From Polytrichum commune (lineage: Eukaryota; Streptophyta; Polytrichopsida; Polytrichales; Polytrichaceae): 64,000 nucleotides of DNA. The notes beneath the pieces are model-generated. The model searched no databases, had not been told where the DNA came from, and worked only from the letters and a program-made list of their open reading frames with translations. How positions within the stretch are numbered: position 1 is the first letter of the stretch; each line of letters starts with the position of its first letter. This document shows, piece by piece, positions 34,662 through 46,032 of the stretch. The stretch spans positions 31,345,666 through 31,409,665 of the forward strand of contig OX485807.1 of assembly GCA_950295325.1 (NCBI GenBank), given 5' to 3'. Both the position numbers and the translations under genes were made by a program.

Positions 34662-37600
34662 ATGTTTCTCCAGCAGGTACTACTATGCCAACCATGCTAA
34701 TTCAGCAAAGAATATGGCAATTAACCGGTTTTTGGTCTTGTTTACCCATTGTCGATTGAGCTTCTGTTGAATGTATGTTTTCCTTAGTTTTTTCTGAAGG
34801 AAGATTTCACATGTGCTTTTTGGTTTGGATTTGGCCATTGTTGGGTTCAATATTTGTGGCTGAGCTTAGAATGTTGGTTGGGTTCTCGACATTGATGTGT
34901 TCTGAGATGGCTTGGAACCTTTAAAAACCAGAAGTTGAAAAAAATTTAAATATTTAACTAAGTTATCCTACGATATAGAATTCGTCACGGCAATAAGGGC
35001 TTCGCATAAATTTTTTTCTTAGATTTGCTTGCTCTTAGGCAGCTAAGTTTCCTGCTCTCTCAAGCTTTCCCAACTCAAGAGAGGGTATTCCACACCCAGA
35101 GGAATCCAAATCCACATCAACTCCAAGTTTGTATTTCCTCTCGGAGTTCGTATTGATCCAAATCCTGAGAATAAACAATGAGCTTGTCACCATGGCAATT
35201 CTTTGGACATAGAAAGGCGTGAAAAATCTGTATGTAAGATAGATTCCTTGATGCTAGCTGATAATAAGTATTCAGATAAGTTGAGGTAAATTTTGACATT
35301 TTTGTGGTCAAAGTACTGGACTTTTTTTTTGTAAGTGAAGAAATATTAGGACTCAATTTGCACATTGAATCTTACGTGAAGCCATGCCTTGAATGTCACG
35401 TGCTTATGTGTTGCAGGCATATAGGACTGCTGCATTTATCTCCTATGGCTATCTCAACTTCACACGAGGGGCTTACCTGTAATTTTCTACCTACTAAGCC
35501 TCTTCTCTTTGTTTATGGTTTACTACATGAACTTGATTAGGGTTTCCATAGAGAATAAAATAAATAAATAAAGGTTTTCTTTATTAAAAAGATTAGTTCT
35601 CTCTTGTTTGCATACTGGAGAGGGCTATGAGACATCAAATAGTAGAAAAATAAATTTGAGGATTGAATTTTGAAGGTTGTGTTGTTGTTGGCAACAGCAA
35701 GCATGCAAAAGATTTTTGTGATGAAGATATGGCTGTGGACCTGACCAACAAACAATGTGTGGTGACGGGTGCCAATCAGGGCATTGGATATGCCTGTGCG
35801 GAAGCTCTTGCTGCCAGGTACATTTTGACCGAACTTTCTGTCCTGCCTTCAAATGTAAAGTCTGCATTCGAAATTATTTATCTGAACCATTTTTGGACTG
35901 GTACATAGGTGAATGCATGGTATCAGTAATCAACATCAATAATGGTATCAAAGAACCTACCCGTGGGTATCAAAATTGTAATACTAGTCAACTTTTGATA
36001 TTTGATGGGTATGTCAAGGTGAGAGAATCTTTGTATACCCAAGTTATTATTTGGGTCAATACCATTCTATATCATATTGACACTAGGGCAATTTTTCCTA
36101 GGTATGAAGGTTCTTGCATGGTATATAGACCCGAATGGTATTGAAAACAAAATTACTATCAATCACCCATACCCTACTGGTATCAAAAAATGTGAAATCC
36201 TCATTACAAATATCTGAATATTTATAATAATAATAAAAAAGACGATACAAGACCAACACTGGTCTGAACCTGTGAGGCATATAAGTTTTCACAAATTTGG
36301 ATTATGAAGAATGAGATAATAATGGTCAGTAATAATGAAATTGATACCTCTTATTAGTTTTCTTTTCTGCTTAAGGACTGGTGTGTAACCTGAGGTTCTG
36401 ATTGAGGCATTGCTCATAAAATCAAGAGCATCATATTCACTATCACCATTTTTGTTTGTGGGTTTATCTGTCCCACATTTGGTTGGAGGATAAGTATTCC
36501 TCTGCTCGCTGTCTCGCAGACCAATTGTTTTAGGATATACACATATGGCAGCTGAAATTGCAGGAAATTTAAGGTAGACATGCCTAATTCCAACGCAGCA
36601 ACAATCTGGACACCTATATTTGAGCAGTATGTGGTTGGGTGTGGATCTAAGGACAAACACCAAAAAGCCATGTGTTTATAAGAGATCGGACTACATGCTC
36701 AAAATATGCTCACTATTCTAAGTTCAATAGTCAACATGACCAGGGGGACATATGTGACCACTTTAATAGGCACGAGAATCTTCAGTTTGATAATGAAGAA
36801 GATTCTCATATGAGCTCCAAAAATTATCAGGCAAATGGCTATGGGCATGATATGGATTTGCTAATCATCTCGCGCGAGTTGTGTGTTTCATATCCTACAA
36901 GAAGTGGGTGTAGAGAGAAAACTATTTGAATAACACACAACTACCTTATATTCTTTGCAATGATTCTTCCTTTGAGCTTAAGTAACATTGGTATGCCTCA
37001 TGCTCCCTCCCCCTTTCTAAATACAAGAGGTGCCATGTTCCATGGGGACCTTGCCACAGCACTAAGACTTAGGCTATCGTTTTTTAGAAAATCACAACAT
37101 GGTAATTCCCGGCCCTTGGCCATGCTATTCTTCTGCTTAGGGTAAGTAGGAGATGAAGCTTAGCAATGTTATTGGCAAGATGAGCTCTTCAGATTTTACC
37201 TTATATATGTTTCTGGTTCCATGCTTGGCTTGTTACCCCAAGATATTTTTCATGATTTTGATTTTGGGATCAAACCCTATGAATTTTATGCAGAGGCGCC
37301 ACCGTGCATCTTGTATGCAGAAGCAAGGAACGTGGAGAGAAGGCTATGGAGGGCATCAAGTCCAAAACTGGGAACTCAAATGTGTCACTTGAGGTTGACT
37401 TCACATCTTAGTGAAATGATTTTGTTAACTGAATCCTTCAATTTCGTTTGAAAAGAGTGCTAATTACATAGTTTGCCAATATTGCCCGTTGACTCACATC
37501 TGATTACATTGGCCTTTGTTTTGCTAGGCCAACCAGCCTTACATTTCCATCACTTGTTCTGCACTGCTATGTCTTTAAGTGGCCCTTTTATTGATTGATG

Positions 37601-39566
37601 TACTTCTTCGCTTGTAACAAAAGAAAAGTCAATAGAAACTTTCTGTCAAGGGGCACCTGACGAATATAGTCATTAGAAAGTCATTCAACTTGACTGCCAT
37701 TTATTAAACAAAATATTGTGAGTATTGACCTGTGTACTGTGATGGCATACGCAAGAAATTTTTGATACCGGATATATCACTGAGATGTTGCCTATTTGTA
37801 AGCAGGTCTGTGATCTTTCATCATTGCAGCAAATTAAGGATTTTGCATCAAGATATGTGGCATCTGAGAAACCCCTCTATGTGCTGGTACTTATCTTTCA
37901 CTTATTGGCGTTCTGCACATAACGATAACCTTATTCTTGTAATGACCTGGTTGAGCCTTGATTTTTATGTCAAGGGAGCATGGACTCTGAGACTGTACAT
38001 ATTAAATGACTGTTTTTGTCAAAAACTCCGCATCATGTATGTAGGTCAACTTGAATAATTTGATTTTCTGCTTCTTCAGGTGAATAATGCAGGGTTGATG
38101 GAGAATGTTCGCACTGAGACTGCTGATGGGTGAATAACAGATACTATAACTTGGTCATACTACCTACTGCAGATTTTCAAGTCATTCAACCTTTTGAGTG
38201 GTTCATTTATGTGATTCTATGTTGCAGGATTGAAACTAGTTCTTCCTGAAAATTTGATTTGTCCAGTTTTGGCATTTTAACTTGACAACCAAGGAAAACT
38301 AACTATGTAGACTTATGGCTGGTGACAGATTGGAGATGAATTTTGCAGTAAATGTGGCCGGTGTGTTTGCGATTACAGAGCTTTTGATGCCTGCTTTAAA
38401 CCGGGGTTCGCCTGACTCGCGTGTAATTACAGTGGCATCTGGAGGCATGTTAACAGAGAACCTCACCGAAGTTTTACAGGTATTTTTACTCTAAAAGCAT
38501 TCCAATTGTGAAAAGTTGAAACTCAAACCTTGAGATGTTGAAATTAACAGCAAATATCCTGCTCCTGGTGGATCACACAGTACGAGGACAAGAACAAATT
38601 TGATGGCGAGGCACAATATGCACGTAACAAGCGTGTTCAGGTCAGACTCCTGAATTTTAGCAATTATATATATATTTTGTCTCCTTTCAAATTTCAGTAT
38701 ACATCCACTTTGAGTTGTTGCCTATTTCTTCGTATTGCCTTGGCTTTGGCCAAATAATGTGAATTTTTTTGTCACATGGCACAATGTAATGACCATTTTC
38801 ATATATTATCTCATAATTAATTGCTGTCTTCTTTCATTTCCTTAGACAGCATTGACAGAGAATTGGGCATCAACACATAAAAGCAATATTGGATTTTACA
38901 CCATGCATCCTGGCTGGGTTGATACAGCTGCTTTGAGGAAAAGCATGCCCGATTTCCATTCCACGTTCGTTAACCTTCCTGTACCTTTTTTCAATATATG
39001 TATGTAGTTTCTCAATATTCTTTTGCTGTATTGAATAGCCATCTTTTGGCCAAAGTCAAACGCCTCCCCTTCATTTCACTACAACTAGGGGTTCCGACAC
39101 CATTCGAACACTCCCTAAACACTACTAAATGCAAAACTGGGCCAAAACTCCCTACCAAACCATGAGTTTTTGAGAGGCTTTCTTAATAACTTTATTATGT
39201 TGAGTTGGGAGGACCATCAAGTCTGCAAGATGTCTTTATACTCGTGGCTGTGACGAACATTGCTGTGGTTTGCCAGAAAGTGCAATTCTTAGAAGTCTAA
39301 CTCCATATGCATGTTTGGTAATGTGTTTTTTTCTGTATCGCATGGCCAGCTTCCAAACAAGTTTACGGACACAAGACGAAGGGGCAGACACAATTGTATG
39401 GCTTGCATTACAAGCAAACTCTAAGCTAGAGAATGGGGCGTTCTACTTCGACCGAAAAACAGCTGCTAAGCATCTTGCAGGTGCTGGCACTAAGTACACA
39501 CCTGACTTAGTATCAACTGTAGTATCAAAAGTCCGCACTCTTTGTGGCCTGCCTCCAAAAACTTGA
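34662..39566 (+). CDS. DHRS12: Short-chain dehydrogenase/reductase, DHRS12-like (10 exons)
   Basis: Exons: 34662-34676, 35417-35478, 35698-35817, 37294-37393, 37806-37886, 38080-38129, 38329-38479, 38581-38640, 38846-38964 and 39350-39566. All introns are GT-AG and the phases join, giving 324 residues, the usual length of plant homologues. The Rossmann cofactor motif TGANQGIG is at 49-56, NNAG at 128-131, the catalytic Ser at 180 (VASGG) and YxxxK at 206-210 (YARNK). HPGW and GAFYFDR, typical of the DHRS12 subfamily, are present in the C-terminal third. The family uses NAD(P)(H); the substrate in plants is unknown. The N-terminus AYRTAAFISYGYLNFT matches the family. The first coding exon is only 15 bases; an alternative ATG at 35393 would avoid it but loses the family-like MFL start. 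The third intron (1.48 kb) holds two dispersed repeats. Confidence 0.93.
35905..36230 (-). mobile_element. Dispersed MITE-like repeat in a DHRS12 intron
   Basis: Reverse-complement copy of the repeat at 13920-14252. Blocks such as TCAACATCAATAATGGTATC and CCTAGGTATGAAGGTT are shared. It lies between the exons ending at 35817 and starting at 37294. Confidence 0.65.
36740..36915 (-). repeat. Dispersed repeat (GGATATGAAACATGC family) in a DHRS12 intron
   Basis: Reverse complement of the repeat at 6085-6260: CACGAGAATCTTCA, TCATATGAGCTCCAAAAAT, GGCAAATGGCTATGGGCA, GATATGGATTTGCTAAT and GTTTCATATCCTACAAGAAG. Confidence 0.55.
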
Positions 39567-41270
39567 GTATATTGATTGCTGGGTAGTAGCTTGAACATCA
39601 TGTGAGTTATTTAGTGGCAGGAAAAGAAGAGGAAACTTGAGATTCTTAACTTCGATAAGCAAAAGTAATCTAGCCTCTTGACTTTAACTATTTGTGGTGG
39701 ATGATTGACGGAGGAATCTGTTTTGTCACCAGATAACTTCTCTACTGTAGTGGAACAGCAATCCTTTCGTTCTGAGTTTGGAATGTACAGTGTCTATTAG
39801 GAGCAATTTCATGCATAGTTCACACTGATGTAGAATTCTACATGGAGTGACATGTTTCATCTTATTGATCCAACTTTGTGTACTGACAGTTCAGTTAATG
39901 ACAACAAGGAAACGAACTCTATACTGGTGGAAGTCCAAATTGAATTCTAATAACTACATGATTTTTGGTCAGGAGTTGGGTGTTTTGCATACATCAACGC
40001 CTTCCATGGTCGGTAAGTTTTTGGGACATGCTTGGAAGTAGTGTGGAGGTTTTGCACGAACAACATTCTATATCAGTTCATTTAAGGGTCAAACTTATTT
40101 TAGCATGCCAAGAGGTGCTAGATGAGTTTGGCCCTCAATGAACCTCTAGAAATAGATTGCTCTTTCCATCAAATACAATCACTGCCTCCAAGCATCTACC
40201 TTCACGAGTGGAAAGAAATTATTGATTACATATGCAAAACAACCAATGAAAATGCACAGGGGACTAACTCCCAACAAAATGTCCCATTGAGTCAAAGGAT
40301 GAGCTCTAATATTCTGTGACTGCACACAATTAGGATACACCGTCATTACCTTCAATCATACTGTATACTTTCTTGCAAGCAAGACTGTGTTGACAAGAGT
40401 ATTATGATACAGTGTAGTAAATGTGTTGCTATCATACAGGTGTGTCAAAACTTACAGCAACTATCGTGGAATTGAGCATTTCTATTCTGTATATTACAGT
40501 GGTAGCCCCTGTTTCAGAAATCTAATCTCCCTTCGATAGTGCTTGATCACTTACAATGCATCATCATCACTCTCAAATTTTGAAAGAGAGATCATCTACA
40601 TGTATGTATCCGTCTATCTGTCTGTCTGTCTACCTTTTTCTTCATTTGTAATGTACACTGAATGCTTTTTCTTATTGTAAAAGTCTGGTTGGTTGCAACA
40701 ACAATCCTTTTTCATAACACATCAGCCGGAGGCGAAGGCGAACTTAACCTTCAATTCCATGCATTTTGGATTGTCTTTCGCTCTTTCTGTGCAGCATAGT
40801 TACGACCGTTTTTTTCTGTCAATCACAAGAATGGAAAAATTAGTTACCACCACCATTTCATCATCGAAAGCTCTCAAATTCATCAGAAACACCACCACTA
40901 CATGAAAGAATTCACCTCTTCTTGTACCGATGGTTCTTGCATGCATTACAAGAGAGAGTGAGAGAAAGATAATTGCAGGAAACATATAGAAGAAGATTGT
41001 AAGCTCCGGGCTAACCTTGAAAGAAACAGATTGATTGGCATCGTAGCTGTCGCTGCTTCGACGATGTCGAGTACTCCTAACAGGCAAGAAGAAGAATCTG
41101 TCCACCTAAGCTTCACCATCGCCGCAAGCTAAATAGAGTTGTGGTGCATTTATGTACAATTGGGTTGTAAGGTCGATGTGTGTGTGTGTGTGTGTGTGTG
41201 TCTCACTCTCTCTCTCTGTGAGGTTCCTCATCGAGTGTTATTCATCATTGCAAGATTCATCAAAGTCTGT
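39567..41270. other. 3' flanks of two convergent genes
   Basis: This region separates the DHRS12-like gene (+) and the PLATZ gene (-), so it should contain both 3' untranslated regions. Small frames (39847, 40122, 40693, 40800) lack domains. A (TCTG)n run is at about 40616-40632 and a (TG)n tract at about 41178-41201, within 80-100 bases of the PLATZ stop. Confidence 0.4.
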
Positions 41271-41278
41271 GTCTTCTT

Positions 41279-42148
41279 TCAGAAAAATGGGGCACGGTGC
41301 GGATGGAATTGCTTCCGGGGATGAACTCTCGGACTGGATTCATAACTCTCCGGGGTAGTTGGACCTTGACAATCAACCCAGTCATGTGCAAACGCACCCC
41401 CGGGAGCAAGCACCGACATCGGTGAAACCGGCTCCTCGTAATTGTTGTAAATGTTGGAGCCTGCACTCATCTTCCTCCTCTTAGCCCCACTTGTAGTGTA
41501 ATTATTCTCCATTTTAAGCTTCCTCGGAGGGCTAGGTCTTCGTTTCCTCGGAGTGCACGGGGAGAAGCTCATCACCTCATGCAAATTGGCTATGGCGATG
41601 CTCTCATTAACCCCCTGATCACTCACAGAAGGGGCAAAACTACTACTACTACTCAACCCCAGATTGTAAGACTCGTCAACATAGGCGAGCGAGAGGGATG
41701 TGTCGGTCGGGTGATCATGGACAGCCACAAGCTTGCAATTGATGGAACAGAAGCGAACTTGGTCTGCGAGGCTCCGGTGACATGTGTCGCAGTAGCGAGC
41801 TGCCCCCTTGCACACCTTCGGCTGAGGTCTGCTTTGTAGGAAGATGATCTTGGCGCTGTTGATGGTGTAGAATTGGATGTTGGAGATGTCCAGGTGTCCC
41901 TGGATGTCTACAATGCGGATGACATCGCGGTGCGATGCTTTGCGCACTTGCACCGAAGCATGGCCGCCATGTGACTGGGTTAACCCTTCCGGACAGAAGG
42001 GCCCGGCACAGCAGTCCAGACAGAACTGATTCTTCTCGTGCTTCCCTGATGTGTGGTTCTTGCAATGCCCGAAGAATTCACATCGAAGAAGCGGCTCTAG
42101 CCACCGAGGTCCTTCCCTCGCTGCCAACAAATGCTCAGGCTCCGCCAT
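41279..42148 (-). CDS. PLATZ-type zinc-binding transcription factor
   Basis: From the Met at 42148 the frame gives 289 residues; an upstream in-frame Met at 42220 would add 24 residues, but those lie in duplicated leader sequence and look non-conserved. The PLATZ domain spans about residues 15-140. WLEPLLRCEFFGHCKNH is followed by NQFCLDCCAGPFC and a His-rich stretch, then SHRDVIRIVDIQ and FYTINSAKIIFLQSRPQP, and finally a second Cys cluster, YCDTCHRSL and RFCSINCK. These Cys/His sets bind zinc in the family, which represses A/T-rich promoters in plants and also affects RNA polymerase III. After the domain comes a Ser-rich part and a basic stretch (PRKRRPSPPRK), a likely nuclear signal. The domain is uninterrupted here, although many plant PLATZ genes have introns; downstream exons cannot be excluded. 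Confidence 0.9.
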   Translation of the reverse strand: MAEPEHLLAAREGPRWLEPLLRCEFFGHCKNHTSGKHEKNQFCLDCCAGPFCPEGLTQSHGGHASVQVRKASHRDVIRIVDIQGHLDISNIQFYTINSAKIIFLQSRPQPKVCKGAARYCDTCHRSLADQVRFCSINCKLVAVHDHPTDTSLSLAYVDESYNLGLSSSSSFAPSVSDQGVNESIAIANLHEVMSFSPCTPRKRRPSPPRKLKMENNYTTSGAKRRKMSAGSNIYNNYEEPVSPMSVLAPGGAFAHDWVDCQGPTTPESYESSPRVHPRKQFHPHRAPFF

Positions 42149-42173
42149 CGCCGTTGTCAACCTTACGGAATTC

Positions 42174-42690
42174 AACCTTGGAGCTATTTCTTCCAAGTTG
42201 ATGATGATGATAGTGTTCAACAGTTAACCCTCCTGCCCTTGATTTGAAGGAAGACGATGTTGACCGAAATGCCTCAATCAATGCTCTCCTTGGCTCACAG
42301 CAATTGGTGGAATGCTATGATGGTCTGGATCCTCGGGGGCCACACGCTTCAAGACGCAACCAAACAGCAAGTTGAGAAGAGCGTGACAATGCATCGGAGG
42401 AATGAAGAATTAAGGGAACCTTAGAACCATTTCTTCGAAGTTGCTGTCGATAATGATGCTGATGATGATGATGATGATGATGATGATGAGTTAGCCCCCC
42501 TCCTCTTCTTGATGTGAAGGATTTAGATGACCTCGACACAAATGCCTCAATGCTCCACTTGGTTCACAGCAATCGGTGAAAAGCTATGATTGTGGTCTGG
42601 ATCCTCGGGGGCCACCTACTTGGAGACGCAACCAAAGAGCAAGTTGAGAAGAGCGTGAAAATTCATCAGTGGAATGAAGGCTCCGAATGG
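42174..42690. repeat. Tandem duplication in the PLATZ 5' region with (GAT)n
   Basis: Copy 1 (about 42174-42417) and copy 2 (about 42418-42690) share CATTTCTTC/TATTTCTTC, the AAATGCCTCAA block, GGTCTGGATCCTCGGGGGCC and GCAAGTTGAGAAGAGCGTGA. In copy 2 the GAT repeat has grown to about eleven units (42456-42489). The duplication starts at the 5' edge of the PLATZ frame, so it duplicates leader or proximal promoter. Confidence 0.8.
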
Positions 42691-43423
42691 TATAAGTACT
42701 ACATACGATCAATGGGACCGAACACCTTGAATTCACCCAAATTCCCCGACAAATTCGACATTACGTGACCAATCTCCAGTCGGCAACTTAATTGGTGCCG
42801 ACACCCCAAATGTCTGCCGATGCCGACTTACTGACAACGCGGCCAATGCAAGCCGCTCGAATTATCCCACCCCCTTCGAGGGTGCAATTCGAATTTGTCG
42901 TTTTCTTTTTTTTTATCGGCAACAATCTTTGTCTGTCTGACAGACAGAAGAATTCTACAAACGATGAGTACAGTATCCAAAACTTAACCTGCCTCAAACA
43001 CTCATGATCCGACACTCGCTTTTGACACCGAGTAGATAAAGAATACGTGAGGAAGGAAACGAGAACACCATGTACACAAATGGGAGCTACATTGGGCAAA
43101 TTCTCCCCATCAATCTCGTCATCTGCAACGATCTCTCCGAATTATATAAAACAAATCGGATTCTCTTCGAACTTTTGGCCAGATGATGGTGATGATGATG
43201 ATGATGATGATTGCGGTTGCCTAACCCTGGCGAATTGAATGCTACGTAGTCAATTTCGTACTGAATTGGATCGATTAAGATTCAAGAGAAGGGAAGGGCA
43301 GATTTTCGTGACAATGATCCCAGCTCGATGGCAGACGATGCGACGCCATCAAGTACACCGGGCGCAGGTCACAAGGAGGAGGAAGGAGGAGAACAGCATC
43401 GCAGGGAAGGTTGATGTGGCAGT

Positions 43424-43494
43424 CCACGTCACTCTATTTCAAGCCAGGCGGGTTGGAGATGTTGACATCTGGCACCGGCAAGGTGACACGTGGC
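43424..43494. promoter_or_regulatory. ACGT-core elements in a GC-rich block upstream of PLATZ
   Basis: CCACGTCA (43424-43431) and GACACGTGGC (43485-43494) are G-box/ABRE-like sites of the kind bound by bZIP factors. They sit about 1.3 kb upstream of the PLATZ start in a GC-rich segment (about 43250-43610). A link to the gene is inferred from position only; they could serve an unseen gene on the plus strand. Confidence 0.3.
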
Positions 43495-43638
43495 GATCTG
43501 GAGACGCCTGGGGACAAGGCAAAAATGTTCCCGCCTGCCTGCCCGGGGTAGTATGGAATTTCGGGGAGCTGCCCGGATAAGGGCTGCCGCCACTGATGTG
43601 GCATGGTCTGTAGTCACACTTGCAAATGAGGTTCACTA

Positions 43639-44190
43639 CACTGTTTTATCTAATTAGTGTGGATTGCCATTTGGAGTTACGTATTGCTAAAACATTTTAT
43701 TGAGAGTATCATTTTTTTACCCAAATAACATAATTACACTACATATGATATTTAGTGTCACATGGTATTTATTGTCACTATGCTGACTTTTTGGATGACA
43801 CTTCTTGTGAACAAGTGAACAAATATTGTCCTGGATGATGGATGAGCTCATCCATTGGCTAAAACCCTACCTTCTCTCGTCAGCAACTTGTGATAAAATA
43901 TTGTCATGGATGATCAAAATTTGGATGTAAACTCACTCGGGAAGTGACAGTAATTGCAACAATGTAAATCTATAATCCCCCAAAAAAATTACAAGGAATG
44001 ACAAATAATATTGGGTTAACATATTAGTGTTGAGCAAGACAATCAGAATTGGTAACACTAAATATCATAGTTAGTATGCACACCGAAGAATATGATAAAA
44101 CTTAGTTGATTACAAACAGTAATGTTAGCAAAAAGTTAAAGCAACACGTAAATCCGAATGGTAATCCACACTACTTTAGACAATATAGTG
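43639..44190. mobile_element. TA-flanked MITE E1 carrying a nested MITE E2
   Basis: E1 has inverted arms: CACTGTTTTATCTAATTAGTG...GTGGATTGCCATT on the left, and the reverse complement AATGGTAATCCACAC...CAATATAGTG on the right. TA lies at 43637-43638. The sequence departs from E1 at about 43733 and returns at about 44074. The intervening piece begins CACTACATATGATATTTAG and matches the element at 6837. The uninterrupted E1 at 45492-45796 shows the pre-insertion state (ACCCAAATAACAT then GTTAGTGTGCACACC). Confidence 0.8.
43737..44074. mobile_element. E2 MITE nested inside E1
   Basis: Begins CACTACATATGATATTTAG and ends near TAAATATCATAGTTAG. Internal blocks (GGATGACACTTCTTGTGA, GGATGATGGATGAG, CCATTGGCTAAAACCC) match 6837-7165. 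A TA precedes the left end. The exact right border is uncertain by a few bases. Confidence 0.7.
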
Positions 44191-44231
44191 CACGTGCTAA
44201 GACCATGGAATTTGTCAGGGCCCTTGAACTG

Positions 44232-44440
44232 ATCACATGCGAGTGTATCTCCCATTCATCCACTATCTTATAAAAAGCCTTGAAATAGGATGTAGGTTGG
44301 AGGTATTCTTCTTTTTTGGTTCAAAGATCACAAATTAGTTTGGTCATAGTCATCTAAGATAAAAACGGTTGTAAACTTATAGGGATCAAGTTTTTATGTT
44401 GGGTGAATGAGAGGTACGCTCGTATATGACAAACCCCTCT
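44232..44440. repeat. MITE-like element, GAGAG/CATTCATCCAACAT family, copy 4
   Basis: The left arm (about 44232-44290: CATGCGAGTGTATCTCCCAT, ATAAAAAGCCTTGAAATAGG) and right arm (about 44385-44435: CAAGTTTTTATGTTGGGTGA, GAGAGGTACGCTCGTAT) are inverted. This copy keeps the short TATAGGG that became G13 in copy 2. Confidence 0.6.
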
Positions 44441-44928
44441 TGGCCTTGAAACTCATCTGAAGGCCACAACGTGGAATACTGAAATTCAATGTTATGTGGC
44501 CACGGATCTTCAAGTATAGTGTAAAGATGTATGCAGCTAGGGTCTCAACTGAGTGCTATTTAATTAGCATTCTATTCATGTGGACATTATTACACAACAA
44601 GTTCTAATAAATCAAGGGTTGTGAAATTTTGGACTGTCATGATCTCCAAGCTTTGTGTTAGACACACCTCTTTGAAGTGACCTTGACACAAAATATGGTA
44701 GATCGTAAATCATTATCCATTGCATGCCATGTAAGTCTCCATGTACGCATTGGAATGAACAAAATACATCCATGGAGTCATCCCACGCCTTCATTATGAA
44801 GTTGGCTTTACAAGCAAGTGCATGATCATAACAAATGTTGATGGCAATGAGCTCAATGCCCTCGACATCAAGGGTAGTATGAAAATTCCAAGTTCATTGG
44901 AACGCACCCCAAGCCAATAAAGGGTTAA

Positions 44929-45399
44929 GGGGTTGTTTCCATCATGGACCTTGAAGTCATTCCTTGCTCCCCTAAAATACGTGAATGGCCTTTGCACTCA
45001 TCCCATGACCACTTTGGTTTACATTAAGAAAAAAATGTTAAAGTGTCCATGGAGCTTGAGGTCCCCCAAACGCCTATTTTTAGGCCTACATTGTCCATTG
45101 TCATGGTCTAACGGGTTTTTTGGTGATAGAACACAATATGAAGGGGAGACAGTACAACATGAAAAAATAATCCAAAATTTCCTTTTTTGGGCATATAATA
45201 AAAAATTAGCACATCCACTTTTTGGTACATGGCTGCTCCTCTTGGTCCATGTTCGGTTTACACCTAGTGAGGGACTCAAAGGCTTTGAAATTTACAGTTA
45301 TCATGAATCTAAGCACGGAAGTGTCACTATGAAATTTAACCATGAAAAAAATACCATCTCACATGGGATAACTTCGTGATCCATAATATAAATAGTCCC
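44929..45399. mobile_element. PIF/Tourist-like MITE with TAA target duplication
   Basis: It begins GGGGTTGTTTCCATCATGGA and ends TCCATAATATAAATAGTCCC, an imperfect inverted pair flanked by TAA at 44926-44928 and 45400-45402. A 3-bp TAA/TTA duplication with GGGG-rich termini is the signature of PIF/Harbinger (Tourist) MITEs. A 148-codon frame at 44933-45379 lies inside but has no transposase similarity. A truncated relative is at 19633. Confidence 0.72.
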
Positions 45400-45491
45400 T
45401 AAGCTCTAGTGTAAAGTGAAGTGAGATGGTCTCGGTATTTTCCACCAATGAGAGATTTTAGATTTCAACGACCGCATGCCCTCGAGCTCTA

Positions 45492-45796
45492 CATTGTTTT
45501 GTCTAATTAGTGTGGGTTACCATTTTGGAGTACGCATTGCTATAACATTTTATTGAGAGTGTCGATTTTTACCCAAATAACATTTGTAGTTAGTGTGCAC
45601 ACCGACTAATATGATATAATCTAGTTGGTAAAAAATGATAATGTCAATAAAGAAAAGTTATAGCAGCACATAACTCACCAAAGAATATGATGTAACCTAG
45701 TTGGTAAAAAACCATAATGTCAATATAAAAAAAAGTCATAGCAACATGTGACTCCAATTCCCGACTGGTATCCCACTCTAATTAGTCGATTAAGTG
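45492..45796. mobile_element. TA-flanked MITE E1, uninterrupted copy
   Basis: The left end CATTGTTTTGTCTAATTAGTG and right end (reverse complement CACTTAATCGACTAATTAG) form imperfect inverted termini with TA on both sides (45490-45491 and 45797-45798). It contains an internal duplication of AATATGAT(A/G)TAA and AGTTGGTAAAAAA blocks. It lacks the E2 insertion of the 43639 copy. Confidence 0.75.
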
Positions 45797-46032
45797 TAGT
45801 GGTAAAGAGCCACTAAGGTGGTCACTTGGGGCAGGCAAGCGAAAAGATTCCGCCGTGACCCCCAATTTGGGGCAGCCCTTGAAAAGGATTGCTTGTACGA
45901 AAGCCTAATCAGCAGTCCCCTGCTTTTAGCTCACTTTGCCAGTTGTACAGGAAAAGTTCGGGGGAGTAACATAATTTACGGAAATTGCACATTCTTTGAA
46001 CTTTGAAGCCCAAATCAAAACCTAATCCACTA

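Noticed and set aside
41279-42220. Taking the Met at 42220 as the PLATZ start
   Set aside because: The extra 24 residues fall at the edge of duplicated leader sequence and include an Ile run; the conserved family start fits the Met at 42148.
43239-43580. 113-codon plus-strand ORF in GC-rich DNA
   Set aside because: Arg-rich, without domain; frames stay open on both strands because of the GC content. More likely promoter-region sequence.
44933-45379. 148-codon ORF as a transposase
   Set aside because: It spans most of a PIF/Tourist-like MITE but has no catalytic or DNA-binding motif.
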